From contig MU405261.1 of the NCBI GenBank assembly GCA_022836615.1, forward strand, positions 124,001 through 188,000: a DNA stretch of 64,000 nt, read 5' to 3'. This DNA comes from Annulohypoxylon bovei var. microspora (taxonomy: Eukaryota; Ascomycota; Sordariomycetes; Xylariales; Hypoxylaceae). The position numbers and the translations under genes were made by a program. Of this stretch, positions 36,121-47,789 are shown piece after piece. Positions within the stretch are counted from its first letter, which is position 1; each line of letters starts with the position of its first letter. The notes under the pieces were generated by a model. That model was not told where the DNA came from, did no database searches, and saw only the letters and a list, made by a program, of their open reading frames with translations.

Positions 36121-36658
36121 CGTGAAGTCCTTCTAACCGAATTGACGGAGGCGAGTCACCTAGCCATGAGCTTGTTTACAAGGTGGTCTGCTCTTCGAGA
36201 AGTAACTCGAGGGTGAGAAGTGAAGGCTATGACTTGAAATGCAAATATTGTGATATGGAGTGGAATTAGTTAGTATTGAGATGATAAAAAACTGAGGCTT
36301 AAAAGTAAAAGTGGAATTACGTCGGTGAGACAAGTACCTAAGTATGCCTAGACTGAAGTTTTTTGAACTCTAATGTTGACTTTGACGTATTTGGTATCCA
36401 CTGGCAACGGTGCACTTGCAGGGATTTGGGGGATTGGTGGGGCACCTGCAAAGAAGCAAAACCCTCCCACCGGTACGTGCATAACATGCTTAGGCTGCTG
36501 TTAGGCTTAGTTAGGTCAGGTAACACCAGCACCTTAAAGTTGAATTCTAGACAAATCTTGAATTCTAAAACTTGCAAACACTTGAAGATTGAGGATAGGA
36601 AATCAACATGTAACCTACCTAGCAGGGAAGGGAAACCATTACATACGAAGAAGTAACA
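36121..36658. promoter_or_regulatory. Divergent promoter region, YEN1 / ARP10
   Basis: 538 bp separate the two start codons, so the promoters must overlap or abut. No core element was confirmed. AT-rich around 36230-36310. Confidence 0.6.
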
Positions 36659-38464
36659 ATGTCGTCGAGCGCTGGAGCTAGTCTCCCTCATCGTGCCGTA
36701 TCCAGTATACGCGCCGGCGACCGTTCGTCAATCCAAGCGCTACCAAGCACACCACACACGCCTCCACGAACCATTGTTCCCTCATCCTTCGGATCACCCT
36801 CTACCTTGCGCGCCGACGACGAGATAATTGTCATCGAACTAGGTTCGCGAAAGCTGCGTATCGGCTTTGCGGGTGACCCAGCTCCCAAGAGGATTGTGTC
36901 GTTTGGCCCAGAGCAGCAGAGACGCGCCGGAGACTTCAGAGCCTGGGATACTGGCTATCAGGCCGATTGGCGCAAGAGGGCTTCTGGGAAGCCGTGGGGA
37001 GCCGATCATGAATTGTGGCAACTGGACGTGCGGGGACAGGATCTGGCTTTAATCGGAGATAAACTTGAGCGCGAGCTTAGGGATGCTTTCACCAAGTGCG
37101 TTTACTCCGTTTGATGCACTTGTTCAAATCGTCAGAACCTTGAAATTGACATATATATTTGCAGATATTTACTTATTCACTCCCGGCCGAGAAGAGTAAC
37201 ACTAATATTACCGCCGACACTTCCTATACCACTCATCTCTTCGGTTTTCGATACTGTCTTTAGCCGTTTCCAGGCTCCTTCAATATCGCTTCTTTCGTCC
37301 CCGGTCATGTCTGCGATGGCTGCGGGCACTCGATCTGCCTTGGTCATTGATATTGGCTGGCAGGAGACAACGATTACTGCCGTATACGAGTATAGAGAAG
37401 TGCACACTTGGAGGACTGTCAGAGCCGGTAAGCTCTTAGTAGAAGAGACATACGAGTTCTTGACCAACGCTATTCGTGGGCGGCCGGGCACCGCGCGTAC
37501 GGAGCGCCCCGAAGACAAGTTAGAGGATCATGCTGTAAGCTTCGAGGAATGCGAAGAATTCACAACTCGTATGCTTTGGTGCAGAAGGGCTCCAGGACAA
37601 CTAGCACAGGATACCCCCGAAGGATTAGCGACACTTCACGAACAGGACGAGACCGAAACAGTAGCACCATCGGAAGATCACTCACCTATGACGGCTACCC
37701 TCAATTCTTGCAAGCCCCCGAGGACCGTAGAAATACCGTTTGCGGAGCTAGCCGAACCGTGCGAGGCCGTCTTTTTCGAACCTCACCTTTCCCCTTGTTG
37801 TTTCGACGATCATGAGATTCCCGTGCATCTACTAGCTTATAGGGCTCTTCTACAACTGCCGTTGGATGTTCGCGCAATTTGCATGTCACGTATTATCTTC
37901 ACGGGGGGGTGCTCTAATATTATTGGCCTTAAGGGACGTATCTTTGACGAAGTCTCTACACTAGCTGAAGAACAGGGCTGGGACCCTATTCGAGGAAAAG
38001 GGGTTGATCAGTACAAGGCGAACCCCAAACTACGGCGGAACGGCAACCGTCAATCTGGCGAAGGACCAATTCCTGTGCCCGTTCAGGTCGAGAATAGCAA
38101 TACAGAAGGGGCAGAGACGGCACCGCCCGTCAATCCAGCACATGCGCCTCCTGACGTTGACCAAGTAGAAGAATTGATCAAGAAAGATAGGAACCTTAGG
38201 CCTATTGTACAAGGAACACTCCGGGTTCTAGATTCACTGGGCCCTTGGTGCGGAGCTAGCATGGCAACCCAGCTCAAGATCCCGGCTTTAGCTACGGTTG
38301 ATCGCGAACTTTGGCTTCAACAAGGTGTCAACGGGGCATGTCGACCTAGCGAAGTAGACGTCAAGGCGCAACAGAGACAAAGCATGGGCGCGGGAGGTTT
38401 GATTAGAGGTCAGGCCTCCCAAGCTAGTAGCAACTGGACTCTGGGAGTATGGGGCTCGATTTAA
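36659..38464 (+). CDS. Divergent actin-related protein, Arp10/Arp11-like
   Basis: Exons are 36659-37095 and 37165-38464 (69-nt intron, GTGCGT donor, TTGCAG acceptor) for 578 residues. The actin fold is recognisable from the first phosphate loop (IIVIELGSRKLRIGFAGDPA, about 60-79), the second phosphate loop (SALVIDIGWQETTITAVYEY) and the adenosine-site strand (RIIFTGGCSNIIGLKGRI). A low-complexity insert of about 50 residues (roughly 460-510, Asn/Pro/Glu-rich) sits in the C-terminal third, and the N-terminus has a 55-residue Ser/Pro extension. Actin is about 375 residues, so this is a long, diverged member. Fungal Arp10/Arp11 (RO-7 in Neurospora) sits at the pointed end of the dynactin filament; that role is inferred from overall pattern, and another nuclear Arp is possible. 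Confidence 0.8.
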
Positions 38465-38984
38465 CGCGTTTGGGGGGACTGGGGTTATGTTGTCTTTCCG
38501 AATAATGAGGGACGATGTAAAGGGGACTTACGAGTTTTGGTTGTAGAGATACCCTGTCATATCATTCTAGTCATTGAGACTTTTTAGAGAATACTATTAC
38601 TTACTAAAGCTTCATTGCTTTACTTTGCTGCTCTGTAACCTGATACATTGGATATACATACATATATATATCAATAATCAGATATTCAGGGGTAATCTGT
38701 ATTCCGTATATATCCGTTGATCCGTACCTACCCTAAGAACCTAACCTAGGTAATATATGGGATGGCACGGCATTCGCGATAGAGGATGTGGTCCGGGGAT
38801 GTGGAGAGAAAGAGCTACCCCTGTAAAATGCGGGGGGAGGGAAGCTACTCCAAAAAAAGATTCGCAAATCGAACGACAATTGAACTTTTCAACTTCAACT
38901 TTCTACTTTGCGCCATTAATTTTCTGTATCTATTGTCCAATTATTTCTAATGCAAAGTATAGATTACTACGAATATCCGTCGCC
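38465..38984. other. Intergenic region, ARP10 3' UTR and SerRS promoter
   Basis: It contains ATATACATACATATATATAT near 38650 and CCTAACCTAGGTAATA near 38738. The frame that feeds SerRS is open back to 38757, but the upstream part lacks protein character and precedes the mitochondrial presequence, so it was excluded. Confidence 0.55.
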
Positions 38985-40670
38985 ATGATCAAGGCACCCA
39001 AACCACCGTTTGTGTGCTTTCAATGCCGTCTAATCCGGCCTCCCAAAAGGCCACGGCTCCTCCGCAACCCCACGACAGCGAGTCTACTCTTTAGCTCTAG
39101 CCGTAGGTACAACTCCACGACCAACGGCAAAACCGCTACGAGCATCGATCCCGACTCCGCCAACCCCCCAATCCAATCGCGTCCCCCGACGGCCCCGAAG
39201 CCCAACATCGACATCAAGCACATCCGCCAGAACCCCGCGCTGTACGCGCAGAACTGCCGGGAGCGGAACTACAAGGCCCAGGCCGAGTACCCCGCGCTCA
39301 TATCCGACCTGTTCGAGCAATGGCAGGCCAGCCAGCGGAGCGCCCGCAGCCTGCGCGAGCGCGGCAACGCCCTGCGCCGCCAGATCACGAACCCGGCCAC
39401 CATTCAGCACGAGGACGACGAGACGGGCTCTAAACCAAAAAGCACAAGCACGTCGCCATCTTCGCCACCCCCTGCCAGCGACGCGGCCGCAGACAAGGAC
39501 ATCAAGGCGATGAGCAAGAAGCAGCTGATCGACGAGGCGCGCGCGGTCAAGTCGCGGCTCTCGGGGATCGAGGAAGAGGAGGCGCGCCTCGAGGCGCGGA
39601 TGCAGGACCTCGCGCTGGCGGTCCCGAACCTGACGAGCGCAGAGACCCCGCGCGGCACCGAGCCCCGCGTCCTCGCCTTCGTCAACGACCACCCGGAGCC
39701 CGAGCCCTCGTCGTCGGACCGCGTCTGGCGCTCCCACGTCCACGTCGGCTCCGAGCTCGGCATCCTCGACTTCGCCGCCGCCGCCGCCTCCTCCGGCTGG
39801 GGCTGGTACTACCTCGTCGACGAGGGCGCCCGGCTCGAGCAGGCCCTCGTCGCCTACGCGCTCGCCGCCGTCACCCGCCGCCGCGACGCCGGCTGGCGCC
39901 TCGTCTCCCCGCCCAGCGTCGTCTACAGCCACATCGGCGCCGCCTGCGGGTTCCAGCCGCGCGACCGCAGCGGCGAGACCCAGGTGTACGCGCTGCAGGG
40001 CCACCGCGGCAAGCCCGAGCTCAGCCTCGCCGGCACCGCCGAGATCCCGCTCGCCGCCATGAAGGCCGACGCCGTGCTTGAGGCCTCGGACCTGCCGCTC
40101 AAGCACGTCGCCGTGTCGCGGTGCTACCGCGCCGAGGCCGGCGCGCGCGGCGTCGACACCAAGGGCCTGTACCGGGTGCACGAGTTCACCAAGGTGGAGA
40201 TGTTCGCGTGGACGGCGCCCTCCGAGGCCGCGGCCGCCGAGGTCTTCGACGAGGTCCTCGACCTGCAGACGGAGATCCTGCAGGGCCTGGGCCTGCACTG
40301 CCGCGTGCTGGAGATGCCGTCGGCGGACCTCGGCGCCTCGGCCTTCCGCAAGTGCGACATCGAGGCCTTCTTCCCGAGCCGGCGCGACCCCGACCCCGAC
40401 CGCGAGGGCGCGCGCGACGGCTGGGGCGAGGTCACCAGCGCCAGCGTGTGCACCGACTTCCAGGCCCGCCGCCTCGCCACGCGCCTGCGCGCCCCCGACC
40501 GCATGGCCTACCCCTGGACCGTCAACGGCACCGCGCTCGCCGTCCCCCGCGTCCTCGCCGCGATCCTCGAGAACGGCTGGGACGAGGCCGACATGAGCGT
40601 CGTCATACCCGAGGTCCTGCGCCCGTGGATGGGTGGCGAGGAGCGGATTGGCTTGAAGCATCGGCGTTAG
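38985..40670 (+). CDS. DIA4: Mitochondrial seryl-tRNA synthetase
   Basis: A class II aminoacyl-tRNA synthetase charging mitochondrial tRNA-Ser. It is single-exon, with 561 residues from ATG 38985. This start gives a basic, Ser/Arg-rich and acid-poor presequence (FQCRLIRPPKRPRLLRNPTT), as expected for mitochondrial import. The N-terminal tRNA-binding coiled-coil arm runs from about 70 to 210 with a low-complexity insert. Class II motifs are visible: the TxE element (GTAEIPL, near 350), motif 2 (CYRAEAGARGVDTKGLYRVH, near 380) and motif 3 (NGTALAVPRVLAAILEN, about 512-528). Third codon positions are almost all G or C from about 39180 to 40640, far above the neighbours, and this produces a long false antisense frame. 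Yeast DIA4 is the orthologue name. Confidence 0.93.
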   Translation: MIKAPKPPFVCFQCRLIRPPKRPRLLRNPTTASLLFSSSRRYNSTTNGKTATSIDPDSANPPIQSRPPTAPKPNIDIKHIRQNPALYAQNCRERNYKAQAEYPALISDLFEQWQASQRSARSLRERGNALRRQITNPATIQHEDDETGSKPKSTSTSPSSPPPASDAAADKDIKAMSKKQLIDEARAVKSRLSGIEEEEARLEARMQDLALAVPNLTSAETPRGTEPRVLAFVNDHPEPEPSSSDRVWRSHVHVGSELGILDFAAAAASSGWGWYYLVDEGARLEQALVAYALAAVTRRRDAGWRLVSPPSVVYSHIGAACGFQPRDRSGETQVYALQGHRGKPELSLAGTAEIPLAAMKADAVLEASDLPLKHVAVSRCYRAEAGARGVDTKGLYRVHEFTKVEMFAWTAPSEAAAAEVFDEVLDLQTEILQGLGLHCRVLEMPSADLGASAFRKCDIEAFFPSRRDPDPDREGARDGWGEVTSASVCTDFQARRLATRLRAPDRMAYPWTVNGTALAVPRVLAAILENGWDEADMSVVIPEVLRPWMGGEERIGLKHRR

Positions 40671-41611
40671 TAGGGGGTGCGTAGCTGGGTGGGGAATAAG
40701 GGGGGAGGAGTTGGTTGGTTGGCTGGTTGGTTGGATTGATTACCTTACCTTCGGCTGGATAAAAGTTTGGCTGTGGTGGCTGAATCGTGTGCGAATATTT
40801 ATATCCTAGGTGTACACTGTACATAGCACGAATTAATTATCTACATCTCCTACGGGGCAAACACACACACAAAACCAGAGGCAAAACAGGCAGTCAGTCT
40901 CGCGAACCTTGCGAATGTAAAAATAGTTGATATCGTTCGTCGTCATTGTCATGAATATACCTACGTGCTAAGACTATGAAGAAGCAGGGTCCTGTTGCTA
41001 CTACTCCTCTTACTCCTAGGTACTCCTACTCCTACTCATACAACCCCTCTTCCTCTCCTGCTGCTGCTTTTTTCTTCCAATATTTGAACAATCTTGATGT
41101 CTCCCCCTTAGCAGCGAGCTACCTACATACCTACCCAAGCTTTGAAGCCTGAGGTGGGTATTCGTATTTGTAAATCAGTGTGATCCGCGCCCCGTTTCCA
41201 TTGAATACGTAACGCCACTAAACACTAAACTATGTAGGTATAAACCACCTATTCCAAGACAGTGTAAAGACAAACGACGAACGAGGAGAGAAAACCGAGA
41301 GAAAAAAAAAAAAAAGCAAGATCGATTGATTTCCCTTTCCTTCTTTCCTTCCGAACCCCCCCTTCGTTCATCCGCCTGCCAGACTCCATCGTACGACGAA
41401 AGACAGAGGCATACCAAAGACATACATAACCTCGTCCCTCCCAAAGCGTAAGGTCCCCCCGTCCTCATCCAACGACCGTGACGATGAGTTAAAACACGAA
41501 GCAGGTAAAGCCGACCCGTCGTACTCCAATTCAGAAACACCCCGCCCTCCCCTCCCTTGATTGTTTGACCTCCAGAGTTGGAATCTCCTGTTGTGATGGA
41601 CATGAGATTCC
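40671..41611. other. Convergent 3' region, SerRS / coiled-coil gene
   Basis: Holds both 3' UTRs. It contains a GTTGGTTGGCTGGTTGGTTGG run near 40712, CTCCTACTCCTACTC units near 41021, and an A13-14 tract near 41303. No gene seen. Confidence 0.55.
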
Positions 41612-44600
41612 TTAAGTACTATACACCAAAACTTCGCCTTCGCCTGCGATGCTGTCGGAGTCTGCAACGCTTTCTGAGATGACGCTGTCTGTGCCGAGAG
41701 CGCTTTCGGTCCACTCACTGGGGCTTTGATCGTCGCTGATATACCCGCTCTCTGTTTCCGCACCCGTAATGACGGTGGTCCCAGCTTCGCTCTCTACTCC
41801 TTCTGTTTCCTCCGCATCATACACATCGTCACCATCAGGCTCGGGTGACATCTCCGTAGCGTTCTCCTCGCCCGCATGGATGCCGGCGCTTGGAGTCTTG
41901 CCATTTGCATGACCTCCAATCACTAAGGTCTCGTCTTCTACAGGAGTATCAGGCTCCGACTCGGGGGTGGGCGAATCCTCGCGCGCATCCTCGTCACTCT
42001 CGCGTACTAGGTCTACGTTCTCCTTGTCCGCGTCCAGGTCACCGTAGCCCTTACGAGCCCCGTTTCTTCCCGGCGCCCAGCTACCCTTCCGTAACCCGAC
42101 ACCAGCCGGAGTACGAACGCTCTGGCTGCGCTTAAGACCACCCGTAGGGACGTTATTTGTCATCTGGCTGAGACTCAGAATCCGGCGACCGGTGCTTGCA
42201 GGGTTTTGTGGGAGGAGGCTAGCTCTGCCGCTATTTACAGCCATGTTAACTGCACGAGGTTTGGCCTGCTTGGGGGTGGAGTTGAGATCGTCGGAGGGTC
42301 CTAAACTAGATCTAGCGCCTGGTACACGTTTGCGGCTCATAGCTTCGCGGCCCTTGAAGGTAGACTTGGTCATGAGTATGGCACGAGAATGGTCCAGGAC
42401 ACCCTCAAGTATCCTACGCTCCAAGCCTTCAGCCCGCGCATCCATCGCGTGGAGTTCTTCCCGTCGAAGATGTAGGGCAGTCTCAAGAGAAGAAACGTCA
42501 GCGGTCAGTCGAGTCTTTTGTCGAGTTAGCGAGTCTTGCTCAGTCTTCAGCGCGACGATGCTGTCGCGTAGTTGGGCCTCCTCGTCTTTAAGATACAATA
42601 GATTAGTTTCGACTTGATCCCTCTCCGCTTTTGAGCGCTCTAATTGGATCGTTGTCTCCTGGAGAGTCTTTTCATGGTCTTCATGCTCGTCATGGATTCG
42701 CTGTTTTTGCGACGAGAGGAACTCTGAGATATCGGCAGCCGTCTTCACAACTTGCTGGTGTACCATGTCGAGAGTATAAAGCTGGGCATAAGCCTTATTA
42801 GCGGTGTCTGTGTGGTTGACCAACTTATCCAACTTCGAATTCATTTCGCTATCCAAATTTTCTCGAATAGTGAGCATCTCGCTGTCCAATTTGTCGAGTT
42901 TTGACTGCACCAGACTATCGTCGTACTTCTCGGGAGGGGCCGGTAGGAGTAGGGGCTCTGGCTTGGCGTCTTCGATCTTTTTCAAGATGTCGTTCTCTGA
43001 ACTCCTGGAATGCTCGTAGTGTTGTCCGACGATGAGGAGCACTTCCTTGATCGAATCAAGGATCTTCGGCTGGTAGTCGCCAACGTGACCCTGGAGGCCC
43101 TCGACAGCGCTGATCGCTTGCTTGACATGATCACGAGTCATTTGATGCTCATTCTTGCCATCCGCGTGATTTTCCTCGGTTTTGCCGTAAAGCGTTTCGA
43201 CCTTCTCGAAGACGGTTTTTGACGCTTCTTCCATCTTCTCGAGGGAGTTGGTGACGGTTGAGCCAAGAGTATCAATTAGGACCTTAAGTTCTTCTGCGAT
43301 AGTGTTCGTGCTGAGCATCGCGGCATTCATCCCCTCGTCTCTCTCCTCCGCAGTTTTCGTCCGATCTTCGAGAACAAGCTGGAATTCGTCATATTTCGTC
43401 ATGAGCTCGCCGATTTTCTCCTCGAGCTTGCTTCCTAAAGCCTCGGTGGATTCTTTGATTTTCTCATCGGTGTCCATCTTGGCACCTACCACACTAGACT
43501 TGGATTCCTCGAATTCCGTTTTCACTAGCTCGAACATCTCCTTGAGGTTGCTACCGACGTCGGCATTTTGGTGAACCGTTTCGCTCAGGCCTTCAAGGAG
43601 TTTACCTAAGGACTCAACAGCATTACCACCAGTCTCGAGTCTTTCCTTGACTAGGTCCTGGAACTCTTCCAAAAAGGCCTTGACCTCCGTGACTCGCTCT
43701 CCGACGCCAGCGGTTCCTGTCTGCTGCTCCTCAAACGCCGCTGTATTAGATTCCGCAAGCGTTGTAGAATTCTCCTTGAGTTCTTTGACGGTGTCTTCAA
43801 GACTCTTGAGATCATTTTTCGAGGGAAGAGCCGCGATGTTAGAATTAACCATCTGTTCGACGAGAGCCTTGACCTCAAGAACGGCAGCCGCAACTGCAGC
43901 AACGTGTGTCTTAGTGACTTTGTCGGGGTCTTCGAGAGATTTCTCGGCGCGCTCTTTGGCCTCATCCAGAGAAGTAGTTATTTGTGTTACGAGGGATTCG
44001 ACGGATAACAGATCTTCCTTCCGAGATACAGTCTCTAGTTGACCAGCAAGGATCGCGAGAGAATCCTTGGTTTCGAGTACAAGAGCCTCAACTGCATCAA
44101 CATGATCTTTTCGAACGGCTTGCTCACCATCGACTAGATCATCTAGACGAGCTTTGGCGTTTCGAAGGATTGTTTCAATGGCCTGCACATCCTCCTTTGT
44201 AGCAGCATCTTCGGGGTTTATAGGGACTGCAGGGGTTGCCGAAGGCTCGCCATCTTTGTCTTTGCTTTTGCTGCCAGATATACCGGCCATAGATTCTTGC
44301 ATGTTCCGGAGCATTTCTTCCATTTCGTTTAGATCCTCTTTGGACAGGCCATTCTTGAGCATCTCTTCCAGCTCGGCGAGATCATCTTTGGACAAGCCAT
44401 CTGCTGCCGGTGGGGGCTGTGGCGCTTCCATGGTGTCCATCTTAGTCCTGAGCTGTATCATCATAACCTCGAGGTTTTTGATGTCGTCATGCTTGACGAG
44501 GTCCGCAGGAATGAGGGCAGTGCTAGTTACCTCCTCAGCAGGAGCAACGGTAGCCACAGCTTTTTCCTGGTTGTTTTCGCGAAGAGAGTCGATGTTCGTT

Positions 44601-47600
44601 TGAACACCATCCAATCCGGATTTGAGGGCATCCAGGATTTCGTCATTGGCAGTCAGATCAGCTGGTTTGTCGGCTACCTTTTCGATGCTGATTCGTAAGT
44701 CGCTGAAGCCCTCGTGTAACGCATCAAGAATATCTGTGGTACCGGCATGAGGGCGGAGCAACTCTCCACGTATTCTTTCAATGCTGTCGCGAATTGCTTC
44801 TAGAACATCTCTGTGGTCACTCGTTTGTGGTACATGAGGGACAAGGGAAGAGTTCACGGTATCTCGAAGCGACTCGATTTCTTGCTTAATAATGTCCCTA
44901 GAGCCATCCGAGGCCTTTGCAACAAGCTCCGATACCTCTTCCTTGAAGATATCGAAGCTGCTGACGACATTGGTCATGAGTTCCTCTTGGTTCGAAGCGC
45001 CAGAAACCTTATCAACGTAACCTTCCATATGTTCTCGCAGCTGATCGAAATTGCTGGCAAGATTCGTCATCAGCTCCTCTTGGTCGGGGACGCTGGTGGT
45101 GCTGAGAGCTCTGTCGGCGGGGCTCTCTATATGAGTCCGTAGTTGCTCGAGGTTGTTGGCGATATTTGTCATCACTTCCTCCTGGCCGGAAGCACCTGAA
45201 ACCTTTTCGACAAATTCGTCCATGTGTGCGCGAAGTTGTTCAAACCCATTCTCCAGGTTAGCCATAAGCTCCTCGTGACTGGATGTCCCGAGAGCTTGGT
45301 TGACATAGCCTTCCATATGCGTTCGCATTTGGTCAAAACCATCTCTGGTGGCGTCCAAGACCTGCTCTGTGTCTCTTCCATTTGCGGCGACATTCTGCTT
45401 CGCCTCCTCGGAAACAGCCTTGAACTCCTCCCGCATGTATTGCATAATATCGTGAAGGCGTTCTATAACTTCAGGGCTTTCGCCACCATGGGGCACGAGC
45501 GCGGTGCTTTGGGTAGAGTGCAGGCCCTCCTTGACAGCGTCTAACACGTCGTCTCGGCTCAGATCATTCGTTGAAGGTGCAACTGGGAACTCGAAGTCCT
45601 CGAGACATTCCCTAACGGCCTCGATTACTTCGTCTCGGGAGATACTAGCTGGTGTCTCAACTTGGGGAGGCACAAAATGCTTTAGTCCCTCGACAATTGC
45701 TTGGAATACCTCGTCTCGAGTCGCACCTTGTGGGGCGTCTTGACGTGGTGCGTAGTGCTCTAGCCCTTCTCTTAGGCAATCAAGCACCTCATCCCGCTCC
45801 AATCCGATCTGTTGGATTTCGATCTCGGGCTTGTAGTTCTCCCAAGCATCTTTGACGGCCTCAATGACATCGTCTCGGCTTAGTTTGGGGTCTTGGTTTC
45901 GCGTGGCTTCTGAGTCGCTGAGAGCAGTCCTTAGGGCGTTATATATCTCTTGGTAATCGATGGCAGGCTTTTCGATTTCGGATGACACTCGTCTGTGATC
46001 TCGAAGACGATGCGCCATGTAAACCCTTATCTGTTCCAACCCTTCCTCCACAATTCTTGCTAGCTCCGCTCGACTAGCAGTTTCGCTTTTGCTGGGGGAT
46101 TTACCGTGCCAGTCATCCAGCTTCCTGCTAATCTCCCTCCCCATACCAAGAACTTCGCCTCGAAGCTCTCGGACAAGGGCTTTGACCTCGGCCGTCATGC
46201 CTCCTGCTTGAGCTACGCTGTCTTTAACGGCACGGATAACTTTAACAAGGTCGTCATTCAGGCCATCGTTTACTCGTGTCGTAACCGATGGTCGCCGAGT
46301 TTCTTTTCCATTCATCAACTTTTCGACTCTGTGGTTCACCACGCTGCTGATTTTGGATCCGGAATCATCGCTACTGAAACTCATTGACCTTGCCTTGTCC
46401 GTCCGAACACCATTTGTCGGGTGAACCGGGTGTTCACTGGATGTCTTCAGGTGGTGGATAAGCTCTTCCACTTTGTCCGCTGAAGCCATGCCAGCTAGTC
46501 TGTCGGCTAACTCAGACAGACGGCCAACGATCGAATCTTGGCCGTCCTTGGTGCCCATATCCCTGATGATCTTTTCGAGTAATGCCATTGTGGCAGGCGA
46601 AGATTCGCCGCCTACGAGAGAAGGCGTGCTCAAGATCGACTCTCGATCAATGGAAGCCGCGAAACTATTCGGCGACGGGATCCTCGGAAGCGAGATCGGT
46701 CTCCCGGCCTTTGGTCCGGGTGACATGCTGTTGAAGGGCTTGTTGTCAAGGTACAACCCACCAGTATAAGTGTCCCGATGATACCGAGAGGTGTCCGAGC
46801 TCGAGTTTAAAGCCAGCTCGCGTAGACTCTTTCGAATATCCTCATCTCTAGCGTGTGTAGCCTCTTTGAGGCTCATCAAGTCGGTAGCGTTATCTCTACT
46901 CCGACGGCTGAGTTGGGACATTTCCTTCTGGAGGGCGGTTGCAATATTGGTTAGGGTGAGGAGTTGGTGGGAAAGATGCTCTGTGGAGGGATGCGGCTTC
47001 ATCATAGGCGCAGAGTTATTTGTGACGTTCGCCAGAGGTGATTCAGTCTCTCGCATCGATACGGAAGGCATATTTTGCAATGCCAACATGGTGGCAGATT
47101 GTGGTGGTGTGTTTTCGCCAAGGATGCTCTGCGGTGGCTTCCTCGCAGAGGGGCGAACCATTGAGCTCAAATTGGCCGACATGGGTGTAGGTGTGCCCGG
47201 GGCAGTGTTCTCCTTTTCATCAGATCTTGGCTCTCTTTCGTGGTCCCTGCCACGTACTGGTGTCTGTGGTCTTGTTTGTGATCTCCCGGACCTATCTTTT
47301 TCGGGAGAGCCTCGAGGGGTAGAGTTCGCAGAGTCACGGTCTCTTGACCCCTCGATCATCAGGCTAAGGTCTCTAACACTGCCTGGTTGCATTGATTGCA
47401 TTCGCTTGTGAGGGCTTGTTCTCTGAACGAGAGCGCGCTCGGGTGATGTGTCGTTCATACGTTTTGCGAGTGAGGGGACAAGTGCGTGCTCGCGCGCCTT
47501 CTCGGTCAAGGCAGCATGCGCAGATTGGATAGCTAGCGATGTGCCACTTCGCGACGGGCCCACACCAGGCGACTGAGGATTCATTGGCAGAGGGGGCGGC

Positions 47601-47789
47601 GCCCGCTCCGGGTCAGAGCTATCCCACCTAGAACTTTTGGTAAGTCTACGATACAGCCACATTGCTGAACAACAGCGATAGAAAGAGAGAGCGAGAGGAA
47701 ACGTACATTGGCACAATAGCTCCGATTGAAGAAGAATGTTGATGTCTTAGAGGCCGGTCGACCTGTGCGTCGCGCTCGACCGGCGGCAT
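41612..47789 (-). CDS. Very large coiled-coil protein (2032 residues), fungal, function unknown
   Basis: Exons are 47789-47707 and 47627-41612. The 79-nt intron (GTACGT..TTCTAG) joins SIGAIVPM to WDSSDPERAPPPLP; the start ATG opens MPPVERDAQVDRPLRHQHSS. Residues 1-330 are Ser/Pro-rich with many SP/TP sites. Three internal repeat arrays follow: about five units of RDEVxxAVxEGL (about 610-735, period 26-28), four units of EELMTNLxxxFDQLRxHMEx (about 800-920), and two units of LSKDDLxELEEMLKN (about 1115-1145). Long acidic coiled coil then runs to about 1790, ending in a tight heptad stretch with DEEAQLRDSIVALKTEQDSL. The tail is basic then strongly acidic (VYDAEETEGVESEAG). There is no ATPase, so the label 'chromosome segregation ATPase' used for similar fungal proteins would not be supported. 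A scaffold role is inference. Confidence 0.85.

Noticed and set aside
38757..38984. Possible 76-residue N-terminal extension of SerRS
   Set aside because: The upstream ATG gives a non-targeting, poorly coding stretch; ATG 38985 begins a typical mitochondrial presequence.
39084..40661. 525-residue open frame on the minus strand
   Set aside because: It is the exact shadow of the GC3-rich SerRS gene. Its composition (Ala/Gly/Arg/Val/Leu) is an artefact, and the plus strand carries all class II synthetase motifs.
40078..40684. Two further plus-strand frames over the SerRS 3' half
   Set aside because: Arg/Ala/Pro/Ser-only translations produced by high GC3; no independent evidence.
46791..47411. 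206-residue plus-strand frame opposite the coiled-coil gene
   Set aside because: Antisense shadow; the sense strand has a continuous 2000-codon frame.
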